Source: an uncultured bacterium (GTDB taxonomy: Bacteria > Muiribacteriota > Ozemobacteria > Ozemobacterales > Ozemobacteraceae). From it: 64,000 nucleotides of DNA. The position numbers were made by a program, and so were the translations under genes. The notes beneath the pieces were generated by a model that did no database searches, was not told the origin of the DNA, and saw only the letters and a program-made list of their open reading frames with translations. Every line of letters starts with the position of its first letter. Positions within the stretch are counted from its first letter, which is position 1. Of this stretch, positions 8,402-15,958 are shown piece by piece. Where the stretch lies: assembly GCA_937949615.1 (NCBI GenBank), contig CALEDQ010000016.1, positions 1 through 64,000 on the forward strand, given 5' to 3'.

Positions 8402-8439
8402 CAGGCCGCCGGCACCTGTAATACTGGTGTGGCGGCCTG
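8402..8439. other. GC-rich stem-loop between thrC and the TPR regulator
   Basis: CAGGCCGCC (8402-8410) pairs perfectly with GGCGGCCTG (8431-8439), with an inner CACC/GGTG stem. No U-tract follows, so a standard intrinsic terminator is not supported; it may stabilise the thrC 3' end or mask the downstream leader. Confidence 0.5.
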
Positions 8440-8457
8440 TGGGCAGGCAGATTACCA

Positions 8458-11229
8458 ATGACTGACGGAGTTGTTTTGAGCGGTCAGCAGAATTTTGCCG
8501 AAATAATCGAACAGCTTGAGGGACTTACTGAGAGCGATGGGGAATACTTTTCGCATCAGACTGCTCTCTATCTGCTGGGTCTTCAGCCTGAGCCACCGGC
8601 GACCCTGACTATTGTCGCTGACCGGCGCCGGCGCAACCGGGTTGTCGGCAGATTCGAACTGGTATTTGTTTTTCACGGCACCGAAGAGAATTCATTTACC
8701 CAGAATATCGCCTTTCTCGGAAAACACCTGCGGGTTTCAACAATTGAAAAGACGCTCGTCGACCTGACGAAAGACTGTTCATACGCCCCGCCGTATTCTG
8801 AGGTCGCCAGACTTTTCTGCAGCGTTTCATATAATCTCAGAACTCTTCTGAGCATTGCCAGACAGACTTCAGACAGCGTACTCAAACGGGTTTCTCTGTA
8901 TCTTGCCTGGAGCGGCCGGGCGATTTACTCAGAACTGCCGCTGAAACTTTTCAAACGCACTCCGGTCAAGCTCGACCCCGCCGAAGAAGAAAACCTTATC
9001 TGGAACGGGCTTTTCAACTGCCGGCTGCCGGCCGCCCTGCTACTGCAGCCCCCTGCCCTGCCGCCCGACGATGTCGACCGCGAAACCCGCCTCTGGATGG
9101 AGCTGCGTCATCTGCCGGAATTCTGCGAAAAGCAGGCAGCCAGCGGCATGATTTTCATCCGGCAGTCGCCAGAGCCTAGAATCAAGGCGATTATCGAAAA
9201 TTATTTCATCGAAATTTTCCGCAATCTCAGCAGTGAAAAGCTTGAGTGGCTTCTTAACAACGGTCTCAATGCAATCGAACGACCCGATTTCCCGCCGCTG
9301 ATTCCGAGAATGCTCGTCAGCTTCATCACCGGTCGCTCTGATGTGCTGGGCCTGAGAATGCCAGAAATCACCGAATGGGTCAGAAGCAGCCTTAATTCGA
9401 ACGACCTGGCCCGGGCTGAGGCAGCGATTTACTTTGGCGCGCTCGCCGGTCTCGATGAAGAAGTCATCAGAAGATTCGAAGAACTCAGCCAGCAGTTGTT
9501 CTATGGCGGCCGCTTTGCCATCATCAACTTTTTCGCCGGTCATTACCTCAGCCGTGGCATAAAACTTTCACACACCGCCTACATCGATATTTCTAAGACC
9601 TATTCGGCTCAGGAGCGCTTCGAGGAATCGCTTAACCTGCTTGAAGAAGCCAAAATGCAGTATGAAGATTCACATGACAGCTCGCTGGGGCATATTTTTT
9701 ACGCCGCCTCACTTGTTTTAAAGCGACTGAACCGCGATGACGAGGCCCTGGCCGAACTGTTTCTGGCACGTGAGACCTTTGTGCTGCAAAATGACTTTGA
9801 ATGGCTGGCCCGCACTGAAAATTCACTCGGAAACATCTATTTTTCGAGAGGACACCCGCAGTCTGCCCGTCTGCATTATCATTCAGGGCTGCATCTTGCC
9901 CGCCGGCATGGTTTGAAACCCCTTTTGCCATCATTTCTCGCCAATATCGGTCTCGTCGAATTCGACACCGGCAATTTTGCGCGGGCCCGGCTGCAGCTTT
10001 CGCAGGCATACAGTCTGTATAAGGCTCAGGGCAACATCTGGAACGCTTCGGTCACCGGCATGGGCCTGGGGAAGCTGTTTCTCAAGCTCGGGCATTTTTT
10101 CAAGGCGATGAAGATTTTCCGCGAGGTTCTGGTAATGCGCGAAGAGAAGAAAAACCTCAGCGGTATTTATGAAATCTATTCTCTGCTGGCCTGGATCTGC
10201 GAAATTCTTGGTAAAACCGCGGCCGCGAAAACCTGGATCGACAACGCTGAAATGCTCAAACAGCAGAATCGCCTCGAACTGCGTGCCTGTCACGTTGGTC
10301 AGACACTGCTCGCCATGTCACATATCTACAATATGCGCCTTGGCGATGCCGAAACTCTCTATCGCAGAATGCTTGCCGAGGCGATGAACCGCGACGCTCC
10401 CGGAATTCAGATCGGCGACCTGCAGTATGGCCTCGCTTCAGTTCTGCTTTTTCAGGGCCGCGAACCCGAGGGGCGTGAGATGCTGCTGGCGGCCCGCAAA
10501 AACATCGGTGCCGACAGCGAAAGAATTCAGTTCGTGCAGTTGAATATTATTACTGCTCTGTATTTTCCTGGTGCAGTCAAAGAACTCCAGCTGGTGCAAC
10601 AGTTGCAGAAGTTTCAGGCCTCGGGCTGTTACGACCCATTCTGGGCGCACATTGCCAGCCGCCTGAAAAGCCTGGGTTCGAACGAGGCGGTTGAATATCT
10701 TAAATTCCATATTTCCCGAACCCCGCCGGGAATGATGAAACATCTTTTGAGTCAGTTCAAAGGTCTTAAGCAGCTCGTGAATGAACTGCTGCCCGGCAGT
10801 TCGCGGGCCGGCGAGTTTTTCACCCTTCTGAGCCGCGATAATACCAGAACCATGCACCACGAAGAATACCTCGACTGGCAGAAAAGCCTGCCCGCCGGTA
10901 CTCTGATTTTTGACGCCCCGGCTGGCCAGCTCTTCTACTCTGGCAATCGGGCAACCCTCAAGGCAGGCTCGATTCCGCACAGCGTACTTCTGCAACTGTT
11001 CATGGCTCAGCCACACCCGGTCGAAATCGACACCATGTACCGTTCGGCCTGGGGTACAAACTTCGACCCCGAATTCGATACGGGCGCATTTAAAAGCACG
11101 GTACAGAGGCTGAAAAAACTGCTGCAGAGCCTTGCACCGTCAACCCGCATTACGACCGGAAAAACCCGCAATGGCGGCCGGGGGGTAAAACTCAGTCTGG
11201 CTGTACCCTGGATGGTTATTTTTAAGTAG
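8458..11229 (+). CDS. AbiEi-like/TPR/OmpR-type winged-helix regulator
   Basis: A 923-residue soluble protein. Residues 30-160 resemble the core of AbiEi-type antitoxin/transcription factors: FSHQTALYLLGL, a basic RRRRNR strand segment, then RVSTIEKTLVDL and VLKRVSLYLAWSGR. A helical linker leads to an array of TPR-like repeats (about 365-650; for example LGNIYFSRGHPQSARLHYHSGL and LGLGKLFLKLGHFFKAMKIF) and a further helical region. The last 110 residues, with KAGSIPHSVLLQLF and FKSTVQRLKKLLQSL plus a GGRGVKLSL hairpin, look like an OmpR/SARP-type DNA-binding winged helix. No P-loop ATPase domain or adjacent AbiEii-like toxin is seen. ATG 8458 lacks a good SD; TTG 8476 with GGAG at 8467-8470 is an alternative start. 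Targets unknown. Confidence 0.8.
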   Translation: MTDGVVLSGQQNFAEIIEQLEGLTESDGEYFSHQTALYLLGLQPEPPATLTIVADRRRRNRVVGRFELVFVFHGTEENSFTQNIAFLGKHLRVSTIEKTLVDLTKDCSYAPPYSEVARLFCSVSYNLRTLLSIARQTSDSVLKRVSLYLAWSGRAIYSELPLKLFKRTPVKLDPAEEENLIWNGLFNCRLPAALLLQPPALPPDDVDRETRLWMELRHLPEFCEKQAASGMIFIRQSPEPRIKAIIENYFIEIFRNLSSEKLEWLLNNGLNAIERPDFPPLIPRMLVSFITGRSDVLGLRMPEITEWVRSSLNSNDLARAEAAIYFGALAGLDEEVIRRFEELSQQLFYGGRFAIINFFAGHYLSRGIKLSHTAYIDISKTYSAQERFEESLNLLEEAKMQYEDSHDSSLGHIFYAASLVLKRLNRDDEALAELFLARETFVLQNDFEWLARTENSLGNIYFSRGHPQSARLHYHSGLHLARRHGLKPLLPSFLANIGLVEFDTGNFARARLQLSQAYSLYKAQGNIWNASVTGMGLGKLFLKLGHFFKAMKIFREVLVMREEKKNLSGIYEIYSLLAWICEILGKTAAAKTWIDNAEMLKQQNRLELRACHVGQTLLAMSHIYNMRLGDAETLYRRMLAEAMNRDAPGIQIGDLQYGLASVLLFQGREPEGREMLLAARKNIGADSERIQFVQLNIITALYFPGAVKELQLVQQLQKFQASGCYDPFWAHIASRLKSLGSNEAVEYLKFHISRTPPGMMKHLLSQFKGLKQLVNELLPGSSRAGEFFTLLSRDNTRTMHHEEYLDWQKSLPAGTLIFDAPAGQLFYSGNRATLKAGSIPHSVLLQLFMAQPHPVEIDTMYRSAWGTNFDPEFDTGAFKSTVQRLKKLLQSLAPSTRITTGKTRNGGRGVKLSLAVPWMVIFK

Positions 11230-11324
11230 CTGCATAAAATTTGTGACGCACCCCCGGGCGTGATTATGCAAACGCCTGTTTTCAGGGCATTCCGCGCCGG
11301 GGTAATTTGTTACTTTCAGCATCG

Positions 11325-11354
11325 TTGCAGGACTCCGATAGAGAGGGGTATACT
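11325..11354 (+). promoter_or_regulatory. candidate promoter of the secreted protein/pseudo-subtilase pair
   Basis: TTGCAG (11325-11330), 18-base spacer, TATACT (11349-11354), about 55 bases upstream of the ATG at 11410. Confidence 0.5.
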
Positions 11355-11409
11355 TCTACTGTAATCCCGATAAAGTTTTACACAGGAAGTATTGGAGGAG
11401 TATAGAGTA

Positions 11410-12294
11410 ATGCTTACCAAAAAGATTTTCGCGGTTCTGCTCGTTTTCGTTGGCCTTTTTGCTGTGCAGGCTATGGCTTTTGACGGGGTTCTCCCTGGCC
11501 ATAACCTCTACATCGTTCAGCAGAAGATTTTTGCTGCCATTTCTGATTACTGGCAGGTTCAGGAACTGTTTCTGCAGTATGTCGCCGACCCGACTGAAGA
11601 AAACGAAAAAAACTGGAATGCTCACATTCAGGTTCACACCCAGGGCTGCGTTGAAATTGGCAAAAGCGTTATGCGTTCGCTCAAAAAGAGCCAGTATGGC
11701 AAGATCGATATGCTCAGCGACATCTACAAATCATTGCCGGATGGTGCCCGCAACGCTCTCTATCCGACCCTTGGCTACCTCAAATTCGAAATTACCCACA
11801 AAGCCGACGAATTTCTTACCGAAGAAAAATTCCGCGAATATTTCCCGGGCTACGGCTATTCAGAACCGGGCTACAAATATCGCAAAGGCCGCGAACTCGA
11901 TCGCGAATACAAAGGTGTTACCTGGGTTAACGAAGAACAGTCGATCTCAAGCACCTGGAACGTCAGCCTGACCGTTTCCATCGATATCCTCAACATTCTC
12001 TCCGGTATGGTTACCGGCGGCGTCATCAAAAACCTCAAGGTTTCTGACCAGTTCACCATGAACGTCAACGGCACTCCGATGATCGTCTGCAATGTTTCTT
12101 TCCAGAGAATAAAATCAATCGTAACGAAAACCAACAGAAAGTTCGAAATAAATAAGGTATGGTTCGAACTGCTGCGCAGCAAATCATCCTCATGGTCCAA
12201 CAGCAACGCTGTCTGGGAACTCACCGGCAAGACCTATGAAATCCTGCAGGAACCCACAGGCGAAGAAGTTGTAACCGGTATCGAAGGAAAATAA
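11410..12294 (+). CDS. secreted protein of unknown function
   Basis: I do not recognise this 294-residue protein. A signal peptide covers residues 1-23 (LTKKIFAVLLVFVGLFAVQA, cleavage after AMA). The mature N-terminal half is helical (WQVQELFLQYVADPTEENEKN), has few cysteines and contains a Tyr/Gly-rich turn near residues 140-160 (FPGYGYSEPGYKYRKG). The C-terminal half looks beta-rich. The start is ATG 11410 because GGAGGAG (11394-11400) stands nine bases before it; a TTG at 11392 would put the SD inside the gene. Only 15 bases separate it from the pseudo-subtilase gene, so the two are probably co-transcribed and act together in the envelope. Confidence 0.75.
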   Translation: MLTKKIFAVLLVFVGLFAVQAMAFDGVLPGHNLYIVQQKIFAAISDYWQVQELFLQYVADPTEENEKNWNAHIQVHTQGCVEIGKSVMRSLKKSQYGKIDMLSDIYKSLPDGARNALYPTLGYLKFEITHKADEFLTEEKFREYFPGYGYSEPGYKYRKGRELDREYKGVTWVNEEQSISSTWNVSLTVSIDILNILSGMVTGGVIKNLKVSDQFTMNVNGTPMIVCNVSFQRIKSIVTKTNRKFEINKVWFELLRSKSSSWSNSNAVWELTGKTYEILQEPTGEEVVTGIEGK

Positions 12295-12309
12295 TCGCGG
12301 AGGCTTTTT

Positions 12310-13611
12310 CTGAAAAGATCCAACAGTGTCCTGGTAAAACTTAATCTGCCAGAACTGTTCATACTCCTTCTTCTAATCTCACTCTATACAGTTCAGCCGG
12401 GGGCAGCCAGCCCCCGGTTTATTGCTGATCCCCGACCCGTCAGAACTGCTGAAACCCCAGACTTTCTTCCTGAGTCGCCGGTTAAAGCCGTTCTCTCTGA
12501 GGGAAAAAGCGCCACCGCCGCTTTGCAGCAGCTGCTGCCTTCTGCCCGCGTCATGGAGGTCGCCGGTGGCGTCATTGCCGATCTTTCTGATGCGCAGGTC
12601 GAGCAGCTGCTTGCCGGTTCACCAGAACTGACGGTAGAAGAACTTGCGGCTGAAATGCAGCCGGTAAAAACCGTTGCCGTTTCCCGCAAAGTGGCTTCGC
12701 CTTCGGTTTCTCTGTCGTGGAATTACGACCAGTGCGGTCTCGCCTGGTTCAAAGAAATGGGCATCAGTGGCCAGGGAATGCGCCTCGGTGTCATTGCCCA
12801 GAATTATGCCTACGCTCACATCGCCCTCAAGGGCCGCGTTAAGACCGTGCAGGAATTCGGCCTGAAACCACCGGTGCCACAGCCTGCTTCTCAGCGCGCA
12901 GTCAACGACCTGCATCTGCTGCACCCGCTCGGTATTTTTGGTGGCTTCGACGAAGGCCGCTTTCATGGTCTGGCTCCTGAAGCCGAGATTTCTCTTGCGG
13001 TTCTTTCGGCCAAGCCGACCAAGGTCGACACCTTTCTTGAAGCTCTTGAATGGCTGATACAGCTGCCTGAACCGCCGCATGCAATTCTTATCTGTACCGA
13101 TTTTTCTGGCACCGCACCGGTTGCAGTTGCCAGGGCACTTTTTGCCTGCCGCAACGCCGGCATCATCCCGATTATTGCTGCCGGTAATAATCCGAACAGC
13201 ATTACCGGCCTGGCTGCCCTGCCCTGCTGTATTACCGTTGCCGCTACCGACCGCTGGAAACAGCGCGCCCTGTTTTCCGGGCAGGGCCCGGTGAATTTCG
13301 AAGGGCAAAAGATTATCAAGCCCGACTTTTGTGAACCTGGTTCGGCAGTAATGGGGCCGACCGATGCAAAAGACTACCGTCTTGGCAGCGGCACTCTTCA
13401 GGCGGCCGCCCATTTTGCCGGCATTTATCTGCTGACCCGCCAGGCTCTGCCCGACAGCGACCCCGAAATCATTCTGAATGCAATGCGCCTGACCGCCCAG
13501 GATATCGCCGATCAGGGTATTGATGATATGGTTGGCTACGGTCTGCCGATTCCGGCAGCTGCCGTGAATTACATCATGAACCCGCCCACCGGCAGCGGCA
13601 GCGCTCGCTGA
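12310..13611 (+). CDS. secreted subtilase-fold (S8) protein with degraded catalytic triad, probable CTG start
   Basis: The frame opens right after the preceding stop (12292-12294). A CTG at 12310 lies six bases after GGAGG (12299-12303) and begins a good signal peptide (KRSNSVLVKLN, then LFILLLLISLY). The next usable starts lie inside or beyond that peptide, so CTG initiation is likely, giving 433 residues. A pro-domain-like segment (about 80-115) precedes a subtilisin-like core: IIPIIAAGNNP carries the oxyanion Asn (about 293) and HGLAPEAEISL is typical of S8. The Asp strand reads LGVIAQN (Asp replaced by Ala163) and the Ser motif reads GTLQAAAHFAG (Ser replaced by Leu363); the His motif DLHLLHPLG may keep His202. 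It is therefore probably inactive as a peptidase and may be a binding partner of the upstream secreted protein. Confidence 0.8.
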   Translation: MKRSNSVLVKLNLPELFILLLLISLYTVQPGAASPRFIADPRPVRTAETPDFLPESPVKAVLSEGKSATAALQQLLPSARVMEVAGGVIADLSDAQVEQLLAGSPELTVEELAAEMQPVKTVAVSRKVASPSVSLSWNYDQCGLAWFKEMGISGQGMRLGVIAQNYAYAHIALKGRVKTVQEFGLKPPVPQPASQRAVNDLHLLHPLGIFGGFDEGRFHGLAPEAEISLAVLSAKPTKVDTFLEALEWLIQLPEPPHAILICTDFSGTAPVAVARALFACRNAGIIPIIAAGNNPNSITGLAALPCCITVAATDRWKQRALFSGQGPVNFEGQKIIKPDFCEPGSAVMGPTDAKDYRLGSGTLQAAAHFAGIYLLTRQALPDSDPEIILNAMRLTAQDIADQGIDDMVGYGLPIPAAAVNYIMNPPTGSGSAR

Positions 13612-13725
13612 CCGTCATTCAGACAACGTCATATCTCGACTCCAGGTCTTTCTGTCCTGGTCTGTGTCACAAGAATTGCGCTGTTTCCGGCCCCTGTGAG
13701 GCCCGCACTCGCGCAAGCAGGCATA

Positions 13726-13773
13726 AAAAACAAACCGCCCATCGCTTTTAAACGATGGGCGGTTTTGTTTTTT
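13726..13773. terminator. bidirectional Rho-independent terminator
   Basis: Stem ACCGCCCATCG / CGATGGGCGGT with A-rich and T-rich flanks on both sides. It lies between two convergent genes, so it can end transcription from both. Confidence 0.9.
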
Positions 13774-13783
13774 ATGGGTTTGT

Positions 13784-15769
13784 TTAGTTCTGAGTGTCGG
13801 CGACGATACGGCTGCCGCCTTCTTTCTGGGCTGCAAGCAGCAGCTTTTCGCCGGTTTCGATGAACTGGCCGATGGTCATGTTGATTTTGAACTGCACGAG
13901 GGCCAGAGTGACCTGAACCTTTTCTTCGGTTTCCTGGTGCTTGATGACCATGCTGCGGATATTTTCAATCACCTTTTCAGCCGCAGTCATGGCGCCTTCA
14001 ATGGTGGTATCGGGCAGAATGATCGAGAATTTGTCACCTTCATAACGGCACGGCAGATCGTTGAATCTTATGATGCGCTTGATCAGTGAGCCGACTTTTA
14101 CGAGAACCGCATCTTTAAAACCCTGGCCGTGTTTTTCGAGCAGTGATTCAAGGTTGTCGATGCCGGCCATGACGATTGAAAGCGGTGATTTGACGCGGCG
14201 AACCCTGGAGATTTCCTGGGAGAGGCGCATTTTGAAATAATGGTTGGTGTACAGGCGGGTCAGCCCATCGGTGATGCCGCGTTTGTAAAGATTGGCGTTC
14301 TTGATAGCGATGCCGAGCTGGCTGCAGAGAAGCTGGGCCAGTTCGAAATCACGTGCTGACAGCTGCCCGTTTCCGTCTTTATCAGAGAGGTTAACCAGGC
14401 CAAGAACTTCATCCTGAACGATTATCGGAATAACGGCAAAAGAATCGGAACCGTAATTGCGCGCTCTGGTGAAGGCAAAGCGCTCTTCGCACTTCACGTC
14501 AGGTACATACAGCGGTTCCATTTTCTGAATGACATGCTGCGAAACCGGCGATGACCAGAGGTCGAGGGTTGGCGGCAGACCGCGGTTGTTCTGGCAGATG
14601 TTATAGCGGTTTTCGGTCGGGTCGAAAACGGCCATCGAAAACTTCTGAATGTTCATGATACTGCGGAAAATGCCTTCGACAGTGAACGGCAGATTTTCGA
14701 TCTCGAGTTCTGAGGAAATGGTCTGACTGGCTTCGCGTACTGAATCGAGCTCATTGATGCGCCTGTCGAGAGCTTCGTTAGCATCGCGCAGATTCTGCAT
14801 CAGACGGAAAGTATTGATTGCCGACGAAATATTGCGCGAAATGGTCGTCAGCAGTTCGTTGTCGAACATTTCTTCTTCTTCTTTGCGGAAGCGGCTGCCG
14901 AGGATCAGCAGCCCCTGATTCTGGTTGTCGGTGCGCAGCACGTAAATATGTTCGATTTCGCCTTCTTTGAAGGTTTCTTTGAAGGCTGTAATTTCATTGC
15001 GGATAATGTCGGTGACTTCGCCGTCTTCTTTGATCGAAAGTTTCTCAAAGAGCTTCTGCGGGATCTTGACCTGCGGCAGTCTTGCATTGGCACGGAGTTT
15101 GATGTCGACAAGGCAGTCGAGACTTTCGTTGGCGTTTTCGAAAGTATAGATAGCCCCACGGGAAACGCCGAGGGTGCCGAGCAGAATGCGCAGCATCGAG
15201 CGCAGACCGGCCTGAAGGTTCTTGCTCTGGCAGAGAAACGAGCTGAGATCGATGAAGCTGCTGAGAATGTATTTGAGTCTTTCAATACGCTTATGTTCGC
15301 GCATCGTGTCGACTTCGGTCGGAGTTGCGGCGGCCAGGCGTTTTTTAACGAGATGAATCAGGGTGCCGGAGGGCGGAAAAGATGAAATTTCTGAGCCGTC
15401 CATCAGGCGTTCCATCAACATCAGGCCCCAGCCACGTTTATGTGAAGATTTGAGTTTCTTGCGGATATCCGGCTTTTCGACGACGGTCGGGTCAAAACCC
15501 TTGCCAAAATCGCGAATCTGAATCTGCATGAGATCTTCAGCGTAGGTCAGTGCTACATGAATATCGCGCTTACTGCCATCGGGAATATCTTTGGGGGCGT
15601 GTTCCTTTGCATTTATCAGGCCCTCAATAAAAGCAAGGCGCATTTCATCGATGGTTTCGGCGGCAAAACCACACTTTTTGGCAAACATGTCAAGATATTC
15701 GCAGGCTTCAAGTTCAGAATCCTTTTCATTAGCGAGCTTGAAGAACAGGTGTGAGACCATTGACGGCAA
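13784..15769 (-). CDS. RsbW-like ATPase/GAF/GAF/degenerate GGDEF sensor protein
   Basis: Numbering uses a TTG start at 15769 (661 residues), chosen because AAGGAGG (15782-15776) stands six bases before it. The longer in-frame extension runs through a -35 promoter box. Residues 5-145 form a GHKL ATP-binding domain of the RsbW/SpoIIAB type (IEGLINAKEHA N-box, RDFGKGFDP, KRGWGLMLMERLMD). Two GAF-like regions (about 180-320 and 365-495) follow, joined by a coiled coil. The C-terminal domain (about 500-655) has a GGDEF fold, but the signature reads EGDKF (577-581) instead of GGDEF. Diguanylate cyclase activity is thus doubtful; it may bind nucleotide. There are no membrane helices and no adjacent sigma factor or STAS partner. 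Confidence 0.85.
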   Translation of the reverse strand: MPSMVSHLFFKLANEKDSELEACEYLDMFAKKCGFAAETIDEMRLAFIEGLINAKEHAPKDIPDGSKRDIHVALTYAEDLMQIQIRDFGKGFDPTVVEKPDIRKKLKSSHKRGWGLMLMERLMDGSEISSFPPSGTLIHLVKKRLAAATPTEVDTMREHKRIERLKYILSSFIDLSSFLCQSKNLQAGLRSMLRILLGTLGVSRGAIYTFENANESLDCLVDIKLRANARLPQVKIPQKLFEKLSIKEDGEVTDIIRNEITAFKETFKEGEIEHIYVLRTDNQNQGLLILGSRFRKEEEEMFDNELLTTISRNISSAINTFRLMQNLRDANEALDRRINELDSVREASQTISSELEIENLPFTVEGIFRSIMNIQKFSMAVFDPTENRYNICQNNRGLPPTLDLWSSPVSQHVIQKMEPLYVPDVKCEERFAFTRARNYGSDSFAVIPIIVQDEVLGLVNLSDKDGNGQLSARDFELAQLLCSQLGIAIKNANLYKRGITDGLTRLYTNHYFKMRLSQEISRVRRVKSPLSIVMAGIDNLESLLEKHGQGFKDAVLVKVGSLIKRIIRFNDLPCRYEGDKFSIILPDTTIEGAMTAAEKVIENIRSMVIKHQETEEKVQVTLALVQFKINMTIGQFIETGEKLLLAAQKEGGSRIVADTQN

Positions 15770-15824
15770 AGGAAGCCTCCTTAAATACCTCTCAGACATT
15801 GAGGGACTAGCAACTGACCATAGT

Positions 15825-15853
15825 ATTTTATGTCTCAGAAGGCTCCCTGTCAA
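15825..15853 (-). promoter_or_regulatory. promoter of the RsbW-like/GAF/GGDEF gene
   Basis: Minus-strand TTGACA (15853-15848), 17-base spacer, TAAAAT (15830-15825), about 56 bases upstream of the TTG start. Confidence 0.75.
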
Positions 15854-15958
15854 GAAACATTAGCAATTTTGCCCGATTGGTGAAAGGGGTTAACAAAACA
15901 GGGATATCCGCCGATAAAGGCACCGTCAGAATTAACTTTACAGGAGAAATTATCTTTT

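Noticed and set aside
12619..13413. 264-codon open frame on the minus strand
   Set aside because: It is antisense to the signal-peptide-bearing subtilase-fold gene, which has an SD and family motifs; the minus frame has no motif.
13615..13836. 73-codon open frame on the minus strand
   Set aside because: It spans the bidirectional terminator and overlaps the end of the sensor gene.
15770..15853. N-terminal extension of the RsbW-like/GAF/GGDEF protein
   Set aside because: Its first codon is part of a TTGACA -35 box, and AAGGAGG six bases before TTG 15769 marks the real start.
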